Positions 37,098 through 47,817 of a stretch of DNA of 64,000 nucleotides are shown here, piece by piece (the stretch's first letter is position 1; the number at the start of each line of letters is the position of its first letter). Source of the DNA: Streptomyces diastatochromogenes (GTDB lineage Bacteria > Actinomycetota > Actinomycetes > Streptomycetales > Streptomycetaceae); contig JAPTYK010000001.1 of the NCBI GenBank assembly GCA_026913215.1, positions 1,240,001 to 1,304,000 on the forward strand. Direction: 5' to 3'. The translations under genes were made by a program, and so were the position numbers. The notes beneath the pieces are model-generated. The model ran no database searches and was not told the DNA's origin. It was given only the letters and a program-made list of their open reading frames with translations.

Positions 37098-37560
37098 TCA
37101 GATGACCACTTCGACGCCCTCACCGGGCGGATTACCTGATACCCGTTCGGACTCAAGAGCGTTCTGAAGGATGATCACGGCGGCGGCCTGGTCGATGACG
37201 GACCGCCCCTTCTTCGCCTTCACGCCCGAGGCCCGCAGGCCCTGGGTCGCGGTGACGGTGGTCATCCGCTCGTCGACGAGGCGGACCGGGACCGGGGCGA
37301 TGCCCTTCGCCATCTCCCGGGCGAAGGCGCGGACCTTGGTCGCGGCCGGGCCCTCCCGCCCGCTGAGCGAGCGGGGCAGGCCCACGACGACCTCGATCGG
37401 CTCGTACTCCTCGACGATCTGGCGGAGCCGCCGGTGGGCGGCCGGGACGTCACGTCCCGGCACGGTCTCCACCGGCGTGGCGAGGACTCGTCGGGGTCGC
37501 ACGAGGCGACCCCGATCCGGGCGTCCCCGACGTCGACCGCGAGGCGGCGGCGCGGCGCAT
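37098..37560 (-). CDS. ruvX: Pre-16S rRNA processing nuclease RuvX/YqgF (frame-broken N-terminus)
   Basis: RNase H-like fold nuclease. LAVDVGDARIGVASCDPDG holds the first acidic residue; VVVGLPRSLSGREGPAATKV and LVDERMTTVTATQGLR with Asp/Glu follow, and VIDQAAAVIILQNALES ends the core. One-base losses near 37545 and 37490 scramble the first 35 residues. The start overlaps the alaS stop region. About 155 residues after repair. It lies between alaS and mltG, a conserved actinobacterial order. Confidence 0.88.
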
Positions 37561-37562
37561 CG

Positions 37563-40232
37563 TCACGCCGTCTCCACCACGAGGCGCTCGACCGCGGCGA
37601 TGGCCTCGCCGACGGCCTCCGGGTTCTGGCCGCCGCCCTGGGCGACGTCCGGCTTGCCGCCGCCACCGCCGCCGAGGGTCTTGGCGGCCGCGCGGACGAG
37701 CTCGCCGGCCTTGAGACCGCGCTCGCGGGCGGCCTCGTTGGTGGCGATGACCGTCAGCGGCTTGCCGCCCACCGTGGTGAACAGGGCCACGACGGCCGGG
37801 CGACCGCCGGAGATCCGGCCGCGGACGTCGAGGACCAGCTTGCGCAGGTCGTCGGCGGTGGTGCCGTCCGGGACCTGGCCGGTGACGAGGGCGACGCCGC
37901 GGATGTCCTGGGCGGAGTCGACGAGACCGGCGGCGGCCTGGAGGACCTTCTCCGCGCGGAACTTCTCGATCTCCTTCTCGGCGTCCTTCAGCTTGCCGAG
38001 CATGGTGGAGATCTTCTCCGGCAGCTCCTCCGGGCGGCCCTTGACGAGCTCCTGGAGCTGGGCGACGACCGTGTGCTCCTTGGCGAGGAAGTTGTACGCG
38101 TCGACACCGACGAGGGCCTCGATGCGGCGCACGCCGGAGCCGATGGACGACTCGCCGAGCAGCTTCACCAGACCCAGCTGGGCGGTGTTGTGGACGTGCG
38201 TACCGCCGCACAGCTCCTTGGAGAAGTCGCCGATGGTGACGACGCGGACCTGCTCGCCGTACTTCTCGCCGAACTCGGCGATGGCGCCCTGGCGCTTGGC
38301 CTCGTCGATCGGCATGACCTCGGCGTGGACCTCCAGCTCGCGCGAGAGGACCTCGTTGATCTTCTGCTCGACGTCGGTGAGGACCTGGCCGGGGACGGCG
38401 TTCGGCGAGCCGAAGTCGAAGCGGAAGCGGCCGGGCTGGTTCTCGGAACCGGCCTGGGCGGCCGTCGGGCCGAGGGCGTCGCGCAGGGCCTGGTGCGTCA
38501 GGTGCGTGGCGGAGTGGGCGCGGGCGATGGCCCGGCGGCGCCGGACGTCGATGGTGGCGTAGGCGGTGGCGCCCACGGTGACCTCGCCGACCTGCACCGA
38601 ACCCTTGTGGACCGAGACGCCCGGGACCGGCTGCTGGACGTCGCGGACCTCGATGACGGCACCGCTGTGCAGCTTGATGCGGCCCTGGTCGGCGATCTGG
38701 CCGCCGCCCTCGGCGTAGAACGGGGTGCGGTCGAGGACGACCTCGACCTCGTCGCCCTCGGAGGCGGCCGGCGAGGAGACGCCGTTCACGAGGAGGCCGA
38801 CGACCGTGGTCTCGCCCTCGGTGTTGGTGTAGCCGGTGAACTGGGTGGCGCCGCTGCCGTCGGCGATCTCCCGGTACGCGGTCATGTCGGCGTGACCGGT
38901 CTTCTTGGCCTTGGCGTCGGCCTTGGCGCGCTCCCGCTGCTCCTTCATCAGGCGGCGGAAGCCGTCCTCGTCCACGGAGAGGCCCTGCTCGGCGGCCATC
39001 TCCAGGGTGAGGTCGATCGGGAAGCCCCAGGTGTCGTGAAGCAGGAACGCCTTGTCGCCGGAGAGGATCGTGCCGCCGGCGGCCTTGGTCTCGGTGACGG
39101 CGGTGTCGAGGATGTTGGTGCCGCCCTTGAGGGCCTTCAGGAAGGCGGCCTCTTCGGCGAGGGCGACGGTCTCGATGCGCTTGCGGTCGGTGATGAGCTC
39201 CGGGTACTGCTCGCCCATCGTGTTGATCACGGTGTCGACGAGTTCCTGGACGACCGGGCCGGTGGCGCCGAGGAGGCGCATGTTGCGGACGGCGCGGCGC
39301 ATGATGCGGCGCAGCACGTAGCCGCGGCCCTCGTTGCCGGGGGTGACGCCGTCGCCGATGAGCATGACGGAGGTGCGCATGTGGTCGGCGACCACGCGGA
39401 GCGAGACGTCGCTGTCGTGGGCCTTGCCGTAGGCGACGCCGGTGAGGGCGGTGGCCTTGTCGATGACGACCTGGAGGGTGTCCGTCTCGTACATGTTCTG
39501 GACGCCCTGGAGGATCATCGCCAGGCGCTCCAGGCCGAGGCCCGTGTCGATGTTCTTCGACGGGAGCTCGCCCAGGATCGGGAAGTCCTCCTTGCCGGAG
39601 CCCTCGCCGCGCTCGTACTGCATGAAGACGAGGTTCCAGATCTCCACGTACCGCTCGTCGTTGACGGCCGGGCCGCCCTCGACGCCGAACTCGGGGCCGC
39701 GGTCGTAGTTGATCTCGGAGCAGGGGCCGCAGGGACCGGGGACGCCCATCGACCAGTAGTTGTCCTTCTTGCCGAGGCGCTGGATGCGCTCGGCCGGGAC
39801 GCCGACGACGTCGCGCCAGATCCGCTCGGCCTCGTCGTCCTCCAGGTAGACGGTGATCCAGAGCTTCTCCGGCTCCAGCCCGTAGCCGCCGTGCTCCACC
39901 GGGGTGGTCAGCAGCTCCCAGGCGAGCTTGATGGCGCCTTCCTTGAAGTAGTCGCCGAAGGAGAAGTTGCCGCACATCTGGAAGAACGTGCCGTGGCGGG
40001 TGGTCTTGCCGACCTCCTCGATGTCCGGCGTGCGCACGCACTTCTGCACGCTGGAGGCGCGCGTGAAGGGCGGCTTGACCTCACCCAGGAAGTAGGGCTT
40101 GAACGGCACCATGCCGGCCGGGACGAGCAGCAGAGTCGGGTCGTCCGCGATGAGCGACGCCGAAGGGACGACGGTGTGACCGCGCTCCTCGAAGAAGCTC
40201 AGCCAGCGGCGGCGGATTTCAGCCGACTCCAT
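37563..40232 (-). CDS. alaS: Alanyl-tRNA synthetase
   Basis: Class II synthetase, 889 residues, frame intact. Catalytic core at the N-terminus ([35 protein letters not shown]). The editing domain carries zinc ligands [16 protein letters not shown] near residue 570 and [13 protein letters not shown] near 670. The C-terminal C-Ala region ends [19 protein letters not shown]. First gene of the leftward alaS-ruvX-mltG-aroE run, 14 bp or less from ruvX. Confidence 0.97.
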   Translation of the reverse strand: MESAEIRRRWLSFFEERGHTVVPSASLIADDPTLLLVPAGMVPFKPYFLGEVKPPFTRASSVQKCVRTPDIEEVGKTTRHGTFFQMCGNFSFGDYFKEGAIKLAWELLTTPVEHGGYGLEPEKLWITVYLEDDEAERIWRDVVGVPAERIQRLGKKDNYWSMGVPGPCGPCSEINYDRGPEFGVEGGPAVNDERYVEIWNLVFMQYERGEGSGKEDFPILGELPSKNIDTGLGLERLAMILQGVQNMYETDTLQVVIDKATALTGVAYGKAHDSDVSLRVVADHMRTSVMLIGDGVTPGNEGRGYVLRRIMRRAVRNMRLLGATGPVVQELVDTVINTMGEQYPELITDRKRIETVALAEEAAFLKALKGGTNILDTAVTETKAAGGTILSGDKAFLLHDTWGFPIDLTLEMAAEQGLSVDEDGFRRLMKEQRERAKADAKAKKTGHADMTAYREIADGSGATQFTGYTNTEGETTVVGLLVNGVSSPAASEGDEVEVVLDRTPFYAEGGGQIADQGRIKLHSGAVIEVRDVQQPVPGVSVHKGSVQVGEVTVGATAYATIDVRRRRAIARAHSATHLTHQALRDALGPTAAQAGSENQPGRFRFDFGSPNAVPGQVLTDVEQKINEVLSRELEVHAEVMPIDEAKRQGAIAEFGEKYGEQVRVVTIGDFSKELCGGTHVHNTAQLGLVKLLGESSIGSGVRRIEALVGVDAYNFLAKEHTVVAQLQELVKGRPEELPEKISTMLGKLKDAEKEIEKFRAEKVLQAAAGLVDSAQDIRGVALVTGQVPDGTTADDLRKLVLDVRGRISGGRPAVVALFTTVGGKPLTVIATNEAARERGLKAGELVRAAAKTLGGGGGGKPDVAQGGGQNPEAVGEAIAAVERLVVETA

Positions 40233-40584
40233 CAGTGGTCCTCATTCCGGTTGTATGAACTCGTGGGCATCTTGGAAAACGAATACGTGGTCGGCTGCGC
40301 GGCCTGGTCGAGGGCGGCCCTGCGGCGCGGCTCCGGCAGCTCCCGGCCCTGCTCCACGGGGGCGTCCAGGCCGAGCGCCTCGCCCAGCTCGGCCTCCCGC
40401 TGGACCATGCCCGCGCGAACGTCGAGGGCGAAGTCCTTGAGCCGGTGGCCGGTCTCGACGGCCTTGTTCGCCGCCTGGGCCGCGAGGCTCTCGGGGGTCA
40501 GCTGCTTCAGCTTCCGGTTGACCTTGGTGGTGGCCCACACGCCGGCGGCTGCGCCGCCGTGAACCAGAACGTGCGGCGGAACAT
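40232..40584 (-). CDS. Small conserved membrane-associated protein, DUF6167-like (frame-broken start)
   Basis: About 117 residues. A short hydrophobic N-terminus ([20 protein letters not shown] after repair of one base near 40560) is followed by a basic helix ([19 protein letters not shown]) and an amphipathic region ([20 protein letters not shown]), then a polar tail. It matches a streptomycete family of unknown function found next to DUF948 and alaS genes. It overlaps the alaS ATG by one base and starts just after the DUF948 gene. Confidence 0.72.
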
Positions 40585-40590
40585 CGCGGC

Positions 40591-41028
40591 TCAGCCCTTC
40601 TGCTTCCGGCGTCGCGAGGACGGCACGGTACGGCCGACGATCACGGTACGGCGGACGGCGGCGCGGGGCGCGTCCTGCGCCTCGCGGCCCCGGCCGAGCG
40701 CCCGGCGGACGCCGTAGCCGAAGGCGGCCACCTTGACGAGCGGGCCGCCGAAGGTGGAGGCGACGGTCGTGGACAGCGCGGAGGCGTTGGAGGTGACTTC
40801 CTGGACGTCCGAGGCGATGGCGTCGACCCGGTCGAGCTGGGTCTGCGCCGAGCGCACGGTCGCGGAGGCGTCGGCCAGCAGGGGGACGGCCTGTTCGGTC
40901 ACGTCCGCCACCAGCTTGGTGGTCGCCCTGAGCGTCTGCGCCAGCCTCACCAGCACCACGGCGAGGAAGGAGACGAGGATCGCCCAGAACACGGCCACCA
41001 GGATCCCGGCAACCTCTCCACCGGTCAC
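40591..41028 (-). CDS. DUF948-domain membrane protein
   Basis: 145 residues, frame intact. One N-terminal transmembrane helix (GILVAVFWAILVSFLAVVL) is followed by a long helical region (LRATTKLVADVTEQAVPLL through SATVRSAQTQLDRVDAIASD), as in DUF948 (YtxG-like) stress proteins, and a basic C-terminal tail (SSRRRKQKG). Function unknown. It heads the leftward cluster DUF948-DUF6167-alaS. Confidence 0.85.
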   Translation of the reverse strand: MTGGEVAGILVAVFWAILVSFLAVVLVRLAQTLRATTKLVADVTEQAVPLLADASATVRSAQTQLDRVDAIASDVQEVTSNASALSTTVASTFGGPLVKVAAFGYGVRRALGRGREAQDAPRAAVRRTVIVGRTVPSSRRRKQKG

Positions 41029-41196
41029 TGTGCACCGCTCTCTGCTGTCGTTGGGCCTGTCGTCGGGCCTGTGAAAAGTCGTCCCCCGACCCTATCGCGC
41101 CCCGGCTGTCCTGCCGTACCGCATTACCGCCCGTGGGCCGGGAGTTGCGGGAACCGATTGTACGGAGCGCGCGCGGATGAGTACGCTCCGTGTCCC

Positions 41197-43421
41197 ATGC
41201 GACGGAGCAATCTCCCGGCGGAGCTGAACCGGTTCGTCGGACGGGCCGCCGAGCAGTCCGCACTGACGGCGCTCCTTGAGACGTCCCGCCTGGTCACGGT
41301 CGTGGGCGTGGGCGGGGTCGGCAAGACGCGCCTTGCGCTGCGGGCTGCCGCGGGGGCGCAGAAACGCTACGGCGAGGGGGTCAGGATCGCCGACCTCGCG
41401 CCGCTGCGCGACCCGGACCTGGTCGCGCACGCGCTGGTCGAGGCGCTCGGGCTGACCGACCACACGCCGAGGGGCCCGCGCGAGGTGCTGGTCGAGCACC
41501 TCGCGGAGCGGCGGACGCTCCTGGTGGTGGACGGTTTCGAGCACCTGGTGGAGAGCTGCGCGCCGCTGGTGCGGGAGCTCCTCGCCCACGCGCCCGGTCT
41601 CACCGTCCTCGCGGTCGGCCGGCGGCCGCTGCGGGTGGCGGGCGAGGCGGTGTTCCCGCTGGCGCCGATGGGCGAGGCGGACGCGGTGGCGCTGCTCGCC
41701 GAGCGGGCGGCGGAGGCGGGCGCGCCGGTGGTGCCCGACGCGGTGGACCTCGCGGGTAAGGGGACGGGCGCGGCCCCGGAGCCGGGCGCGGAAGCCGTGC
41801 GGGAGCTGTGCCGGCGCCTCGACGGCATCCCGCTCGCCCTCGAACTGGCGGCCGGTCGCCTCCCCCTCCTCTCCGTGGAGCAGATGCTGCACCGGCTCGA
41901 CGACCGCTTCCGGCTCCTGACGGACGGCGAGCGCGGGGCGCTCCCCCGCCATCAGACGCTGCGCACCGCGATCGGCTGGAGCCACGAGCTGTGCACCCCG
42001 GAGGAGCGGCTGCTCTGGGCGCGGCTCTCGGTGTTCGCCGGCCCCTTCGACCTGGAGGCGGTGGAGTACGTGTGCGGGAGCCGGGAGCTGCCGCCGGAGC
42101 GGGTCCTCGACCACCTCGGGGGCCTGCTCGCGCAGTCGCTGGTGTCGCGGGAGGACACCCCGGCGGGCCCCTCGTACCGGCTCCTGGACACGGTCGCCGC
42201 GTACGGGGCGGAGTGGCTGGCGGCGCTCGGCGACACGGAGCGGATGCGGCGGCGGCACCGCGACTGGTACATGGGGCTCGCCACCTGGTGCGAGCTGGAG
42301 TGGTTCAGTCCGCGCCAGGTGGAGGTGGCGGCCCGTACGGACGCGGCGCTGCCCAATCTGCGGGCGGCGCTCGACCTGTGCCTCGAACTCCAGGAGGAGG
42401 CGCACCTCGCCCAGCACCTGGCGGGCACGCTCTGGTTCGCCTGGGTCGGCTGCGGGCGCTCTCCGAGGGCCGGCACTGGCTGGAGCGGGCGCTCGCGCTG
42501 GAGTCGGGGCACGAGGAGGCGCGGCTCAAGGCGCTGTGGGTGCTGGGGTACGTGGCGGTGCTCCAGGGGGACGGCACGGGGGCGGTGGCGGCGCTCCACG
42601 AGTGCGGGGAGCGGGCCCGTTCCTCGCGGAACGCGCTGGCGGAGGCGTACGCGACGCACCGGATGGGCTGTCTCGCGCTGCTCTCGGACGATCTGCCGCG
42701 GGCCGAGTCGCTGATCGGGCGGGCCCTGGACTCCTACCGGGAGCTCGGCGAGCTCAACAGCAACGTGCTGATGGGGCAGGTCGAGGTGGCGATGGCGCGG
42801 GCCTTCCGGGGCGACCTGGAGGGGGCGGTCGCGATCTGCCGGGAGGTGCGGGAGGTCTGCGAGGAGCGCGGGGAGCTGTGGACCCGGGCCTACGCGCTCT
42901 ACGTGCTCGCGTACTCGGCGTGGACGCGGGAGGCGTACGGGGAGGCGCGGGAACTGCTCACCGCGTGCGTCTCGATCAACCACACCTTCCGCGACCTGGT
43001 CGGTCTCGTCCTGGCGATCGAGCTGCTCGCGCTCGTGACGGTGAGCGAGGGGGACGCCGTGGAGGCGGCGGTCCTCCAGGGGGCCGTGGTGCCGGTGTGG
43101 GACACGGTGGGCATCCGGCTCTTCGGCTCGGAGGCCTTCGACGGGCCGCGGGCGCTGTGCCGGCAGCGCGCGGAGGAGGCCATGGGCGCGGAGGCGTTCG
43201 ACGCCGCGGTCCAGGAGGGCGGGCGGCTCCCGCTCGACGCGGTCGTGGAGCGCGCGCTCGCCGGACGCCGGGATCCCGCCGTGGGCGGCCCGGCGGACCC
43301 CTCGGCCCGGCGTCCGTTCCGTACGGCCCGGTCGGCGCCGGTGCCGGGAACGCGGAAGCCCGCCGGCTCCCCACCGGTAAGGGCGGGGAGGCGGCGGGCT
43401 GAAACCGCGGGGCGGTACTAG
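41197..43421 (+). CDS. Large STAND-type ATPase with TPR-like C-terminus, AfsR/LuxR relative without DNA-binding domain (frame-broken once)
   Basis: About 741 residues. N-terminal NTPase: Walker A VTVVGVGGVGKTRLALRAAA (about 33-52), Walker B TLLVVDGFEHLVE, a GIPLALELAAGRL motif typical of NB-ARC/STAND proteins and a winged-helix-like SVFAGPFDLEAVEYV. The C-terminal half is TPR-like helical repeats (EARLKALWVLGYVAVLQGDG; AEAYATHRMGCLALLSDD). No SARP or LuxR HTH is present at either end, so it may act through a partner. One break near 42455. It is the only long plus-strand gene between 30 and 48 kb and converges on rpsD, its stop only 8 bp from the rpsD stop. Ligand and partner unknown. Confidence 0.82.
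43357..43400 (-). terminator. rpsD terminator inside the 3' end of the convergent ATPase gene
   Basis: 16-bp stem with one mismatch (43357-43372 with 43385-43400), 12-base loop, placed 29 bp beyond the rpsD stop and within the last codons of the plus-strand ATPase gene. Confidence 0.7.
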
Positions 43422-43428
43422 GCCTGAA

Positions 43429-44043
43429 TCAACGGGCGTAGTACTCGACGACCAGCTGCTCGTCGCAGATGACCGGGATTTCCTTGCGGTTCGGGTCGCG
43501 GTCCAGGCGGAAGGCCAGGGCCTTCAGGTTGACCTGGAGGTAGCGCGGGGTCTCGCCGTCGGCGGCGAAGCCACCCTCACGGGCCATCTCGAACAGCGGC
43601 TTGTTGCGGCTGCGCTCGCGGACCATGACGACGTCGTCCGGACGGACGCGGAACGACGGCTTGTCGACCTTGCCACCGTTGACCTGGATGTGACCGTGCA
43701 CGACCATCTGGCGGGCCTGGTAGATGGTGCGGGCGATGCCCGAACGCAGGACCAGGGCGTCGAGGCGACGCTCGAGCTCGACGACCAGCGCCTCGCCCGT
43801 CTTGCCCTCGGCCTTCTTGGCGCGGTCGTAGGCGCGCGCCATCTGGCGCTCGCTGATGTCGTACTGGGCGCGCAGACGCTGCTTCTCGAGCAGACGGACC
43901 TTGTAGTCCGAGTTCTGCTTGCGGCCACGGCCGTGCTCGCCCGGCGGGTAGGGGCGGGCCTCGAAGTACTTGACGGCCTTCGGGGTCAGCGCGATGCCGA
44001 GGGCACGCGACTTCTTGACCTTGGGACGGGACTGGTTCGCCAT
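43429..44043 (-). CDS. rpsD: 30S ribosomal protein S4, zinc-free (C-) form
   Basis: Primary 16S rRNA-binding protein; also a known feedback regulator in many bacteria. 204 residues, frame intact. The N-terminus ([20 protein letters not shown]) has none of the four zinc-binding Cys of the C+ form, so it is the zinc-independent type. The S4 RNA-binding domain lies at about 95-160 ([40 protein letters not shown]). The 350-bp leader upstream is unusually long for this window. Confidence 0.97.
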   Translation of the reverse strand: MANQSRPKVKKSRALGIALTPKAVKYFEARPYPPGEHGRGRKQNSDYKVRLLEKQRLRAQYDISERQMARAYDRAKKAEGKTGEALVVELERRLDALVLRSGIARTIYQARQMVVHGHIQVNGGKVDKPSFRVRPDDVVMVRERSRNKPLFEMAREGGFAADGETPRYLQVNLKALAFRLDRDPNRKEIPVICDEQLVVEYYAR

Positions 44044-44393
44044 GAACCAACCTCTCTATCTGTACGAATACGGCTTCACCAGGGTTAGGGGAGGTCGCAT
44101 CCGCAGCCCGGGAAACCCGCCGGTCCGTACGAGACGGTCCTGCCGGGCAGCCGCTCCCAGGTCTGGGCACATACGTGCAGCACGCGAACGACCCATCGCC
44201 GCTCCCGGGAATCCGGGTGGTGATGGGTGGCACGCGACACCTTCGAAGGTGCGCGACGCTCCTGGAAACCCCGCCCGGGGGCCGGGTCTCCGGCTGACTG
44301 TCCCGTTCTGGTGGTTCCGACCGGAGCCGGACACGGGACGCAGCGATCCGGACCAGTGTACCGGGTCCGGAGGGCCCCCTCGCCCGGGGTCCG
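44044..44393. other. 350-bp intergenic region, rpsD leader and rarA 3' end
   Basis: No supported gene. It holds AGAGAGG ahead of the rpsD ATG, a 14-bp perfect palindrome (CACCTTCGAAGGTG, 44238-44251) and GC-rich imperfect hairpins near rarA. Space for an S4 autoregulatory leader exists, but I cannot fold or align one here. Confidence 0.5.
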
Positions 44394-45750
44394 TCAGCCG
44401 TCGCCCTTCAGCCGCTCCCGTACGCGCTCCACCACGTCCGCGTATCGCGCCTCCGCCCCGTAGCGCGTGGGCTCGTAGTACCGGCGGCCGTGGATCGTGT
44501 CCGGGGCGTACTGCTGGGCCGCGATGCCGCCCGGCACGTCGTGCGGGTACACGTACCCCTGGGCGTGGCCGAGCTTGGCCGCGCCCTTGTAGTGGCCGTC
44601 GCGCAGGTGCGGCGGGACCGTCCCCACCAGGCCGTTCCGGACGTCGGCGAGGGCGGCGCCGATCGCGGTCGTCGCGGAGTTCGACTTCGGGGCGAGCGCC
44701 AGGGCGATGGTGGCGTGGCTCAGGGTGAGGGCCGCCTCGGGGAAGCCGATCATGGCGACGGCCTGGGCGGCGGCGACGGCGATCGGCAGGGCGTTCGGGT
44801 CGGCGAGGCCGATGTCCTCGCTGGCGGAGATCATCAGGCGGCGGGCGATGAAGCGCGGGTCCTCCCCCGCCTCGATCATCCGCGCCAGGTAGTGCAGGGC
44901 CGCGTCCACGTCCGAGCCGCGGATGGACTTGATGAGCGCGCTGGCCACGTCGTAGTGCTGGTCGCCGTCCCGGTCGTACCGCACGGCCGCGCGGTCGACG
45001 GTCTCCTCGACGGTCTGGAGGGTGATCTCCGGCTCGCCCTTGGCGATCGCCGCGCCCGCCGCGGCCTCCAGGGCGGTCAGGGCGCGCCGGGCGTCGCCGC
45101 CGGCGACGCGCAGCAGGTGCGCCTCGGCGTCCTCCGGCAGGGTCACGGCCCGCCGAGTCCCCGCTCGCCGGTGAGCGCGCGGGCCATCAGGCCCTTCAGG
45201 TCCTCGTCGGTGAGGGGCTCCAGGGTGAGGAGCAGGGAGCGGGACAGGAGCGGGGAGATGACGGAGAAGTAGGGGTTCTCGGTGGTGGCGGCGATGAGCG
45301 TCACCCAGCGGTTCTCGACGGCGGCAGGAGCGAGTCCTGCTGGGCCTTGGAGAAGCGGTGGATCTCGTCGAGGAAGAGGACGGTCTCCTTGCCGTAGCCG
45401 CCGACCGCGCGCCGGGCGCCGTCGATGACGGCCCGGACCTCCTTGACCCCGGCGGTGATCGCGGACAGCTCCACGAAGCGCTTGTTCGTGGCCTTCGAGA
45501 CCACGTACGCCAGGGTCGTCTTCCCGATCCCCGGCGGGCCCCAGAGGATCACCGAGGAGGCGCCGGCGGGGCCGCCGTCCCCGTCCCCGACGAGCCGGCG
45601 CAGCGGCGAGCCGGGCTTGAGCAGGTGCTGCTGCCCCACCACCTCGTCGAGGGTGCGGGGGCGCATCCGGACGGCCAGCGGGCTGCCGGCGGGGTCCTTC
45701 TCCTGGCGGTCTTCGGCTGCTGCGGTAAAGAGGTCGGGCTCCACAGTCAT
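44394..45750 (-). CDS. rarA: Replication-associated recombination protein RarA/MgsA (frame-broken)
   Basis: AAA+ clamp-loader-like ATPase acting at stalled forks. Walker [19 protein letters not shown]; Walker [21 protein letters not shown]; sensor [19 protein letters not shown]-terminal tetramerisation region with [16 protein letters not shown] and [14 protein letters not shown]. Breaks near 45325 (GG read as G) and 45155. ATG 45750 starts [15 protein letters not shown]. About 453 residues after repair. Confidence 0.93.
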
Positions 45751-45787
45751 GAAGCCTAAGTCAGGGCTCTGACAGAGCGGCCCCGGC

Positions 45788-46414
45788 TCAGCTGGTCCAG
45801 AAGTCCCACCAGCGGGTCAGGATCAGCATGCCGATGATCCCGATGTGCAGGACGGGCAGGATCCAGGTGAACTCGTCGAAGAAGGTCTTCAGGCCGCCGG
45901 GGGCGGGGATCACGCCGAGGCGCACGTTGTGCGAGGTCACGTACCAGAACATGACGATGGTGGCGACCCAGGCCAGGCAGCACCACAGGCAGAGCGAGTT
46001 GATCTCGTACAGCGACTGGTACATCAGCCAGGTGCAGAAGCCGACGCCGAAGAGGGTGCCGGCGTTGAGGCCGAGCCAGTACCAGCGGCGGTAGCGGGCC
46101 CCCGCGAGCAGGCCCACGCCGATCGCGATCACCATGGCGTAGGTGACGAGCCCGAGCATCGGGTTCGGGAAGCCGAAGACCGAGGCCTGCTCGCTCTTCA
46201 TGATGTTGCCGCAGGAGACGATCGGGTTGAGGCTGCACCCCGGGGTGAAGTTGGGGTCCTCGAGGAGCTTGAACTTGTCGATGGTGATGACCCAGGCGGC
46301 GAGCAGTCCGGCCGCTCCGGTGATCACGAGGAGCCAGGAGAAGGCCCGGCTCGCCCCGATCGTGCCGCCGCCGTCCCGGCCGGAGCCGACCTCGTCCACC
46401 GCTGCCTTCGCCAT
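45788..46414 (-). CDS. Vitamin K epoxide reductase (VKOR) family membrane protein
   Basis: 208 residues, frame intact, at least four transmembrane segments ([74 protein letters not shown]). The redox Cys pairs are visible: [10 protein letters not shown] in the periplasmic loop and the quinone-side CLWCC. Bacterial VKORs re-oxidise DsbA-like thiol oxidases, forming disulfides in exported proteins. No dsbA gene is adjacent. It lies 37 bp upstream of rarA, in the same direction. Confidence 0.9.
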   Translation of the reverse strand: MAKAAVDEVGSGRDGGGTIGASRAFSWLLVITGAAGLLAAWVITIDKFKLLEDPNFTPGCSLNPIVSCGNIMKSEQASVFGFPNPMLGLVTYAMVIAIGVGLLAGARYRRWYWLGLNAGTLFGVGFCTWLMYQSLYEINSLCLWCCLAWVATIVMFWYVTSHNVRLGVIPAPGGLKTFFDEFTWILPVLHIGIIGMLILTRWWDFWTS

Positions 46415-46499
46415 GTCACCTTTTCCCTCGCTCGACCGGCCTTGTGGGCACGGTCATTCTGCAACACGGACCTGTCGTCCGGCCGTTCGCGGCGGATAA

Positions 46500-46536
46500 G
46501 GAAGGGCCCGGACCAGAGTGCGGTCCGGGCCCTTCC
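46500..46536 (-). terminator. Terminator after hisS
   Basis: Perfect 15-bp stem (46500-46514 with 46522-46536), seven-base loop, 11 bp beyond the hisS stop. Confidence 0.9.
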
Positions 46537-46546
46537 GTACGGCGGA

Positions 46547-47809
46547 TCAGGCCAGCTTGGCCCTTACGGCGTCGACGAGCCCGTCCAGGGAGACGGCCTG
46601 CTGCTCGCCGGACTCCATGTCCTTGAGCTGCACGACGCCCTCGGCGAGGTCGCGCTCGCCGGCGACGACGGCGAGGCGGGCGCCGGAGCGGTTGGCGTCC
46701 TTCATGGCGCCCTTGAGGCCCTTGCCGCCGAAGGAGAAGTCGGCGGCGACGCCGGCCCTGCGCAGCTCGGTGACCTTGCCGAAGAGGAGGCGGCGGGCCT
46801 CCTCGCCGATGGCGACGGCGAAGACGCTGGTGGCGGCGGGGATGTCGAGCTCGACGCCCTCCGCCTCCAGGGCGAGGACCGTGCGGTCCACGCCGAGGGC
46901 CCAGCCCACCGACGGCAGCGCGGGGCCGCCGATCATCTCGGAGAGGCCGTCGTAGCGGCCGCCGCCGCCGACCGCCGACTGCGAGCCGAGACCGTCGTGG
47001 ACGAACTCGAAGGTGGTGCGGGTGTAGTAGTCCAGGCCGCGGACGAGCTTCGGGTCGTCCTCGAAGACGACGCCCGCCGCGGTGATCAGGGCGCGCACCT
47101 CCTCGTGGTACGCCTTGCACGCGTCGCACAGGTAGTCGCGCAGGAGCGGCGCGTCGACCAGCTGCTTCTGGACGTCGGCCCGCTTGTCGTCGAGGACGCG
47201 CAGGGGGTTGATCTCGGCGCGGCGCAGGGTCTCCTCGTCGAGGTCGAGGCCGCGCAGGAAGGTCTGGAGGGCCTCCCGGTAGACGGGGCGGCACTCCTTG
47301 TCGCCGAGCGAGTTCAGCAGGATGCGGAAGTTCCGCAGGCCCAGCGAGCGGTAGGCCTCGTCGGCCAGGATGATCAGCTCGGCGTCGAGCGCCGGGTCCT
47401 CCGCGCCGATCGCCTCGGCGCCGACCTGGGAGAAGTGCCTGTAGCGGCCCTTCTGCGGGCGCTCGTAGCGGTAGTACGAGCCGGAGTACCAGAGCTTGAC
47501 CGGCAGGTTGCCCTGCTTGTGGAGGTTGGCCTCCAGGGCGGCGCGCAGCACGGACGCGGTGCCCTCGGGACGCAGGGCGAGCTTGTCGCCGCCCTTGGTC
47601 TCGAAGGCGTACATCTCCTTGCTGACGATGTCGGTGGACTCGCCGACGCCGCGGGCGAAGAGGTTCACGTCCTCGAAGCCCGGGGTCTCGACGTAGCCGT
47701 AGCCGGACTTCCGCAGCGGTCCGGAGATCGCCTCGCGGACCGCCAGGTACTGGGCGGAGTAGGGCGGGATCAGGTCGTACGTGCCCTTGGGGGCCTTGAA
47801 GGTGCTCAC
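46547..47809 (-). CDS. hisS: Histidyl-tRNA synthetase
   Basis: Class II synthetase, 420 residues, frame intact. [19 protein letters not shown]; motif 2 [18 protein letters not shown]; the histidine-specific [13 protein letters not shown]; motif 3 around [14 protein letters not shown]-terminal anticodon domain [23 protein letters not shown] segment (positions about 360-385). GTG 47809 gives VSTFKAP, the usual start; GTG 47821 overlapping the previous stop is an alternative. Confidence 0.96.
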   Translation of the reverse strand: MSTFKAPKGTYDLIPPYSAQYLAVREAISGPLRKSGYGYVETPGFEDVNLFARGVGESTDIVSKEMYAFETKGGDKLALRPEGTASVLRAALEANLHKQGNLPVKLWYSGSYYRYERPQKGRYRHFSQVGAEAIGAEDPALDAELIILADEAYRSLGLRNFRILLNSLGDKECRPVYREALQTFLRGLDLDEETLRRAEINPLRVLDDKRADVQKQLVDAPLLRDYLCDACKAYHEEVRALITAAGVVFEDDPKLVRGLDYYTRTTFEFVHDGLGSQSAVGGGGRYDGLSEMIGGPALPSVGWALGVDRTVLALEAEGVELDIPAATSVFAVAIGEEARRLLFGKVTELRRAGVAADFSFGGKGLKGAMKDANRSGARLAVVAGERDLAEGVVQLKDMESGEQQAVSLDGLVDAVRAKLA

Positions 47810-47817
47810 GAAAGTCG

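Noticed and set aside
37434..40562. Plus-strand open frame of 1042 codons opposite alaS
   Set aside because: Antisense reading of intact alaS with low-complexity Asp/Gly/Leu/Val content and no domain.
41197..43421. SARP/AfsR or LuxR (LAL) transcription factor
   Set aside because: The NTPase resembles those families but no SARP winged helix or LuxR HTH is visible at either end.
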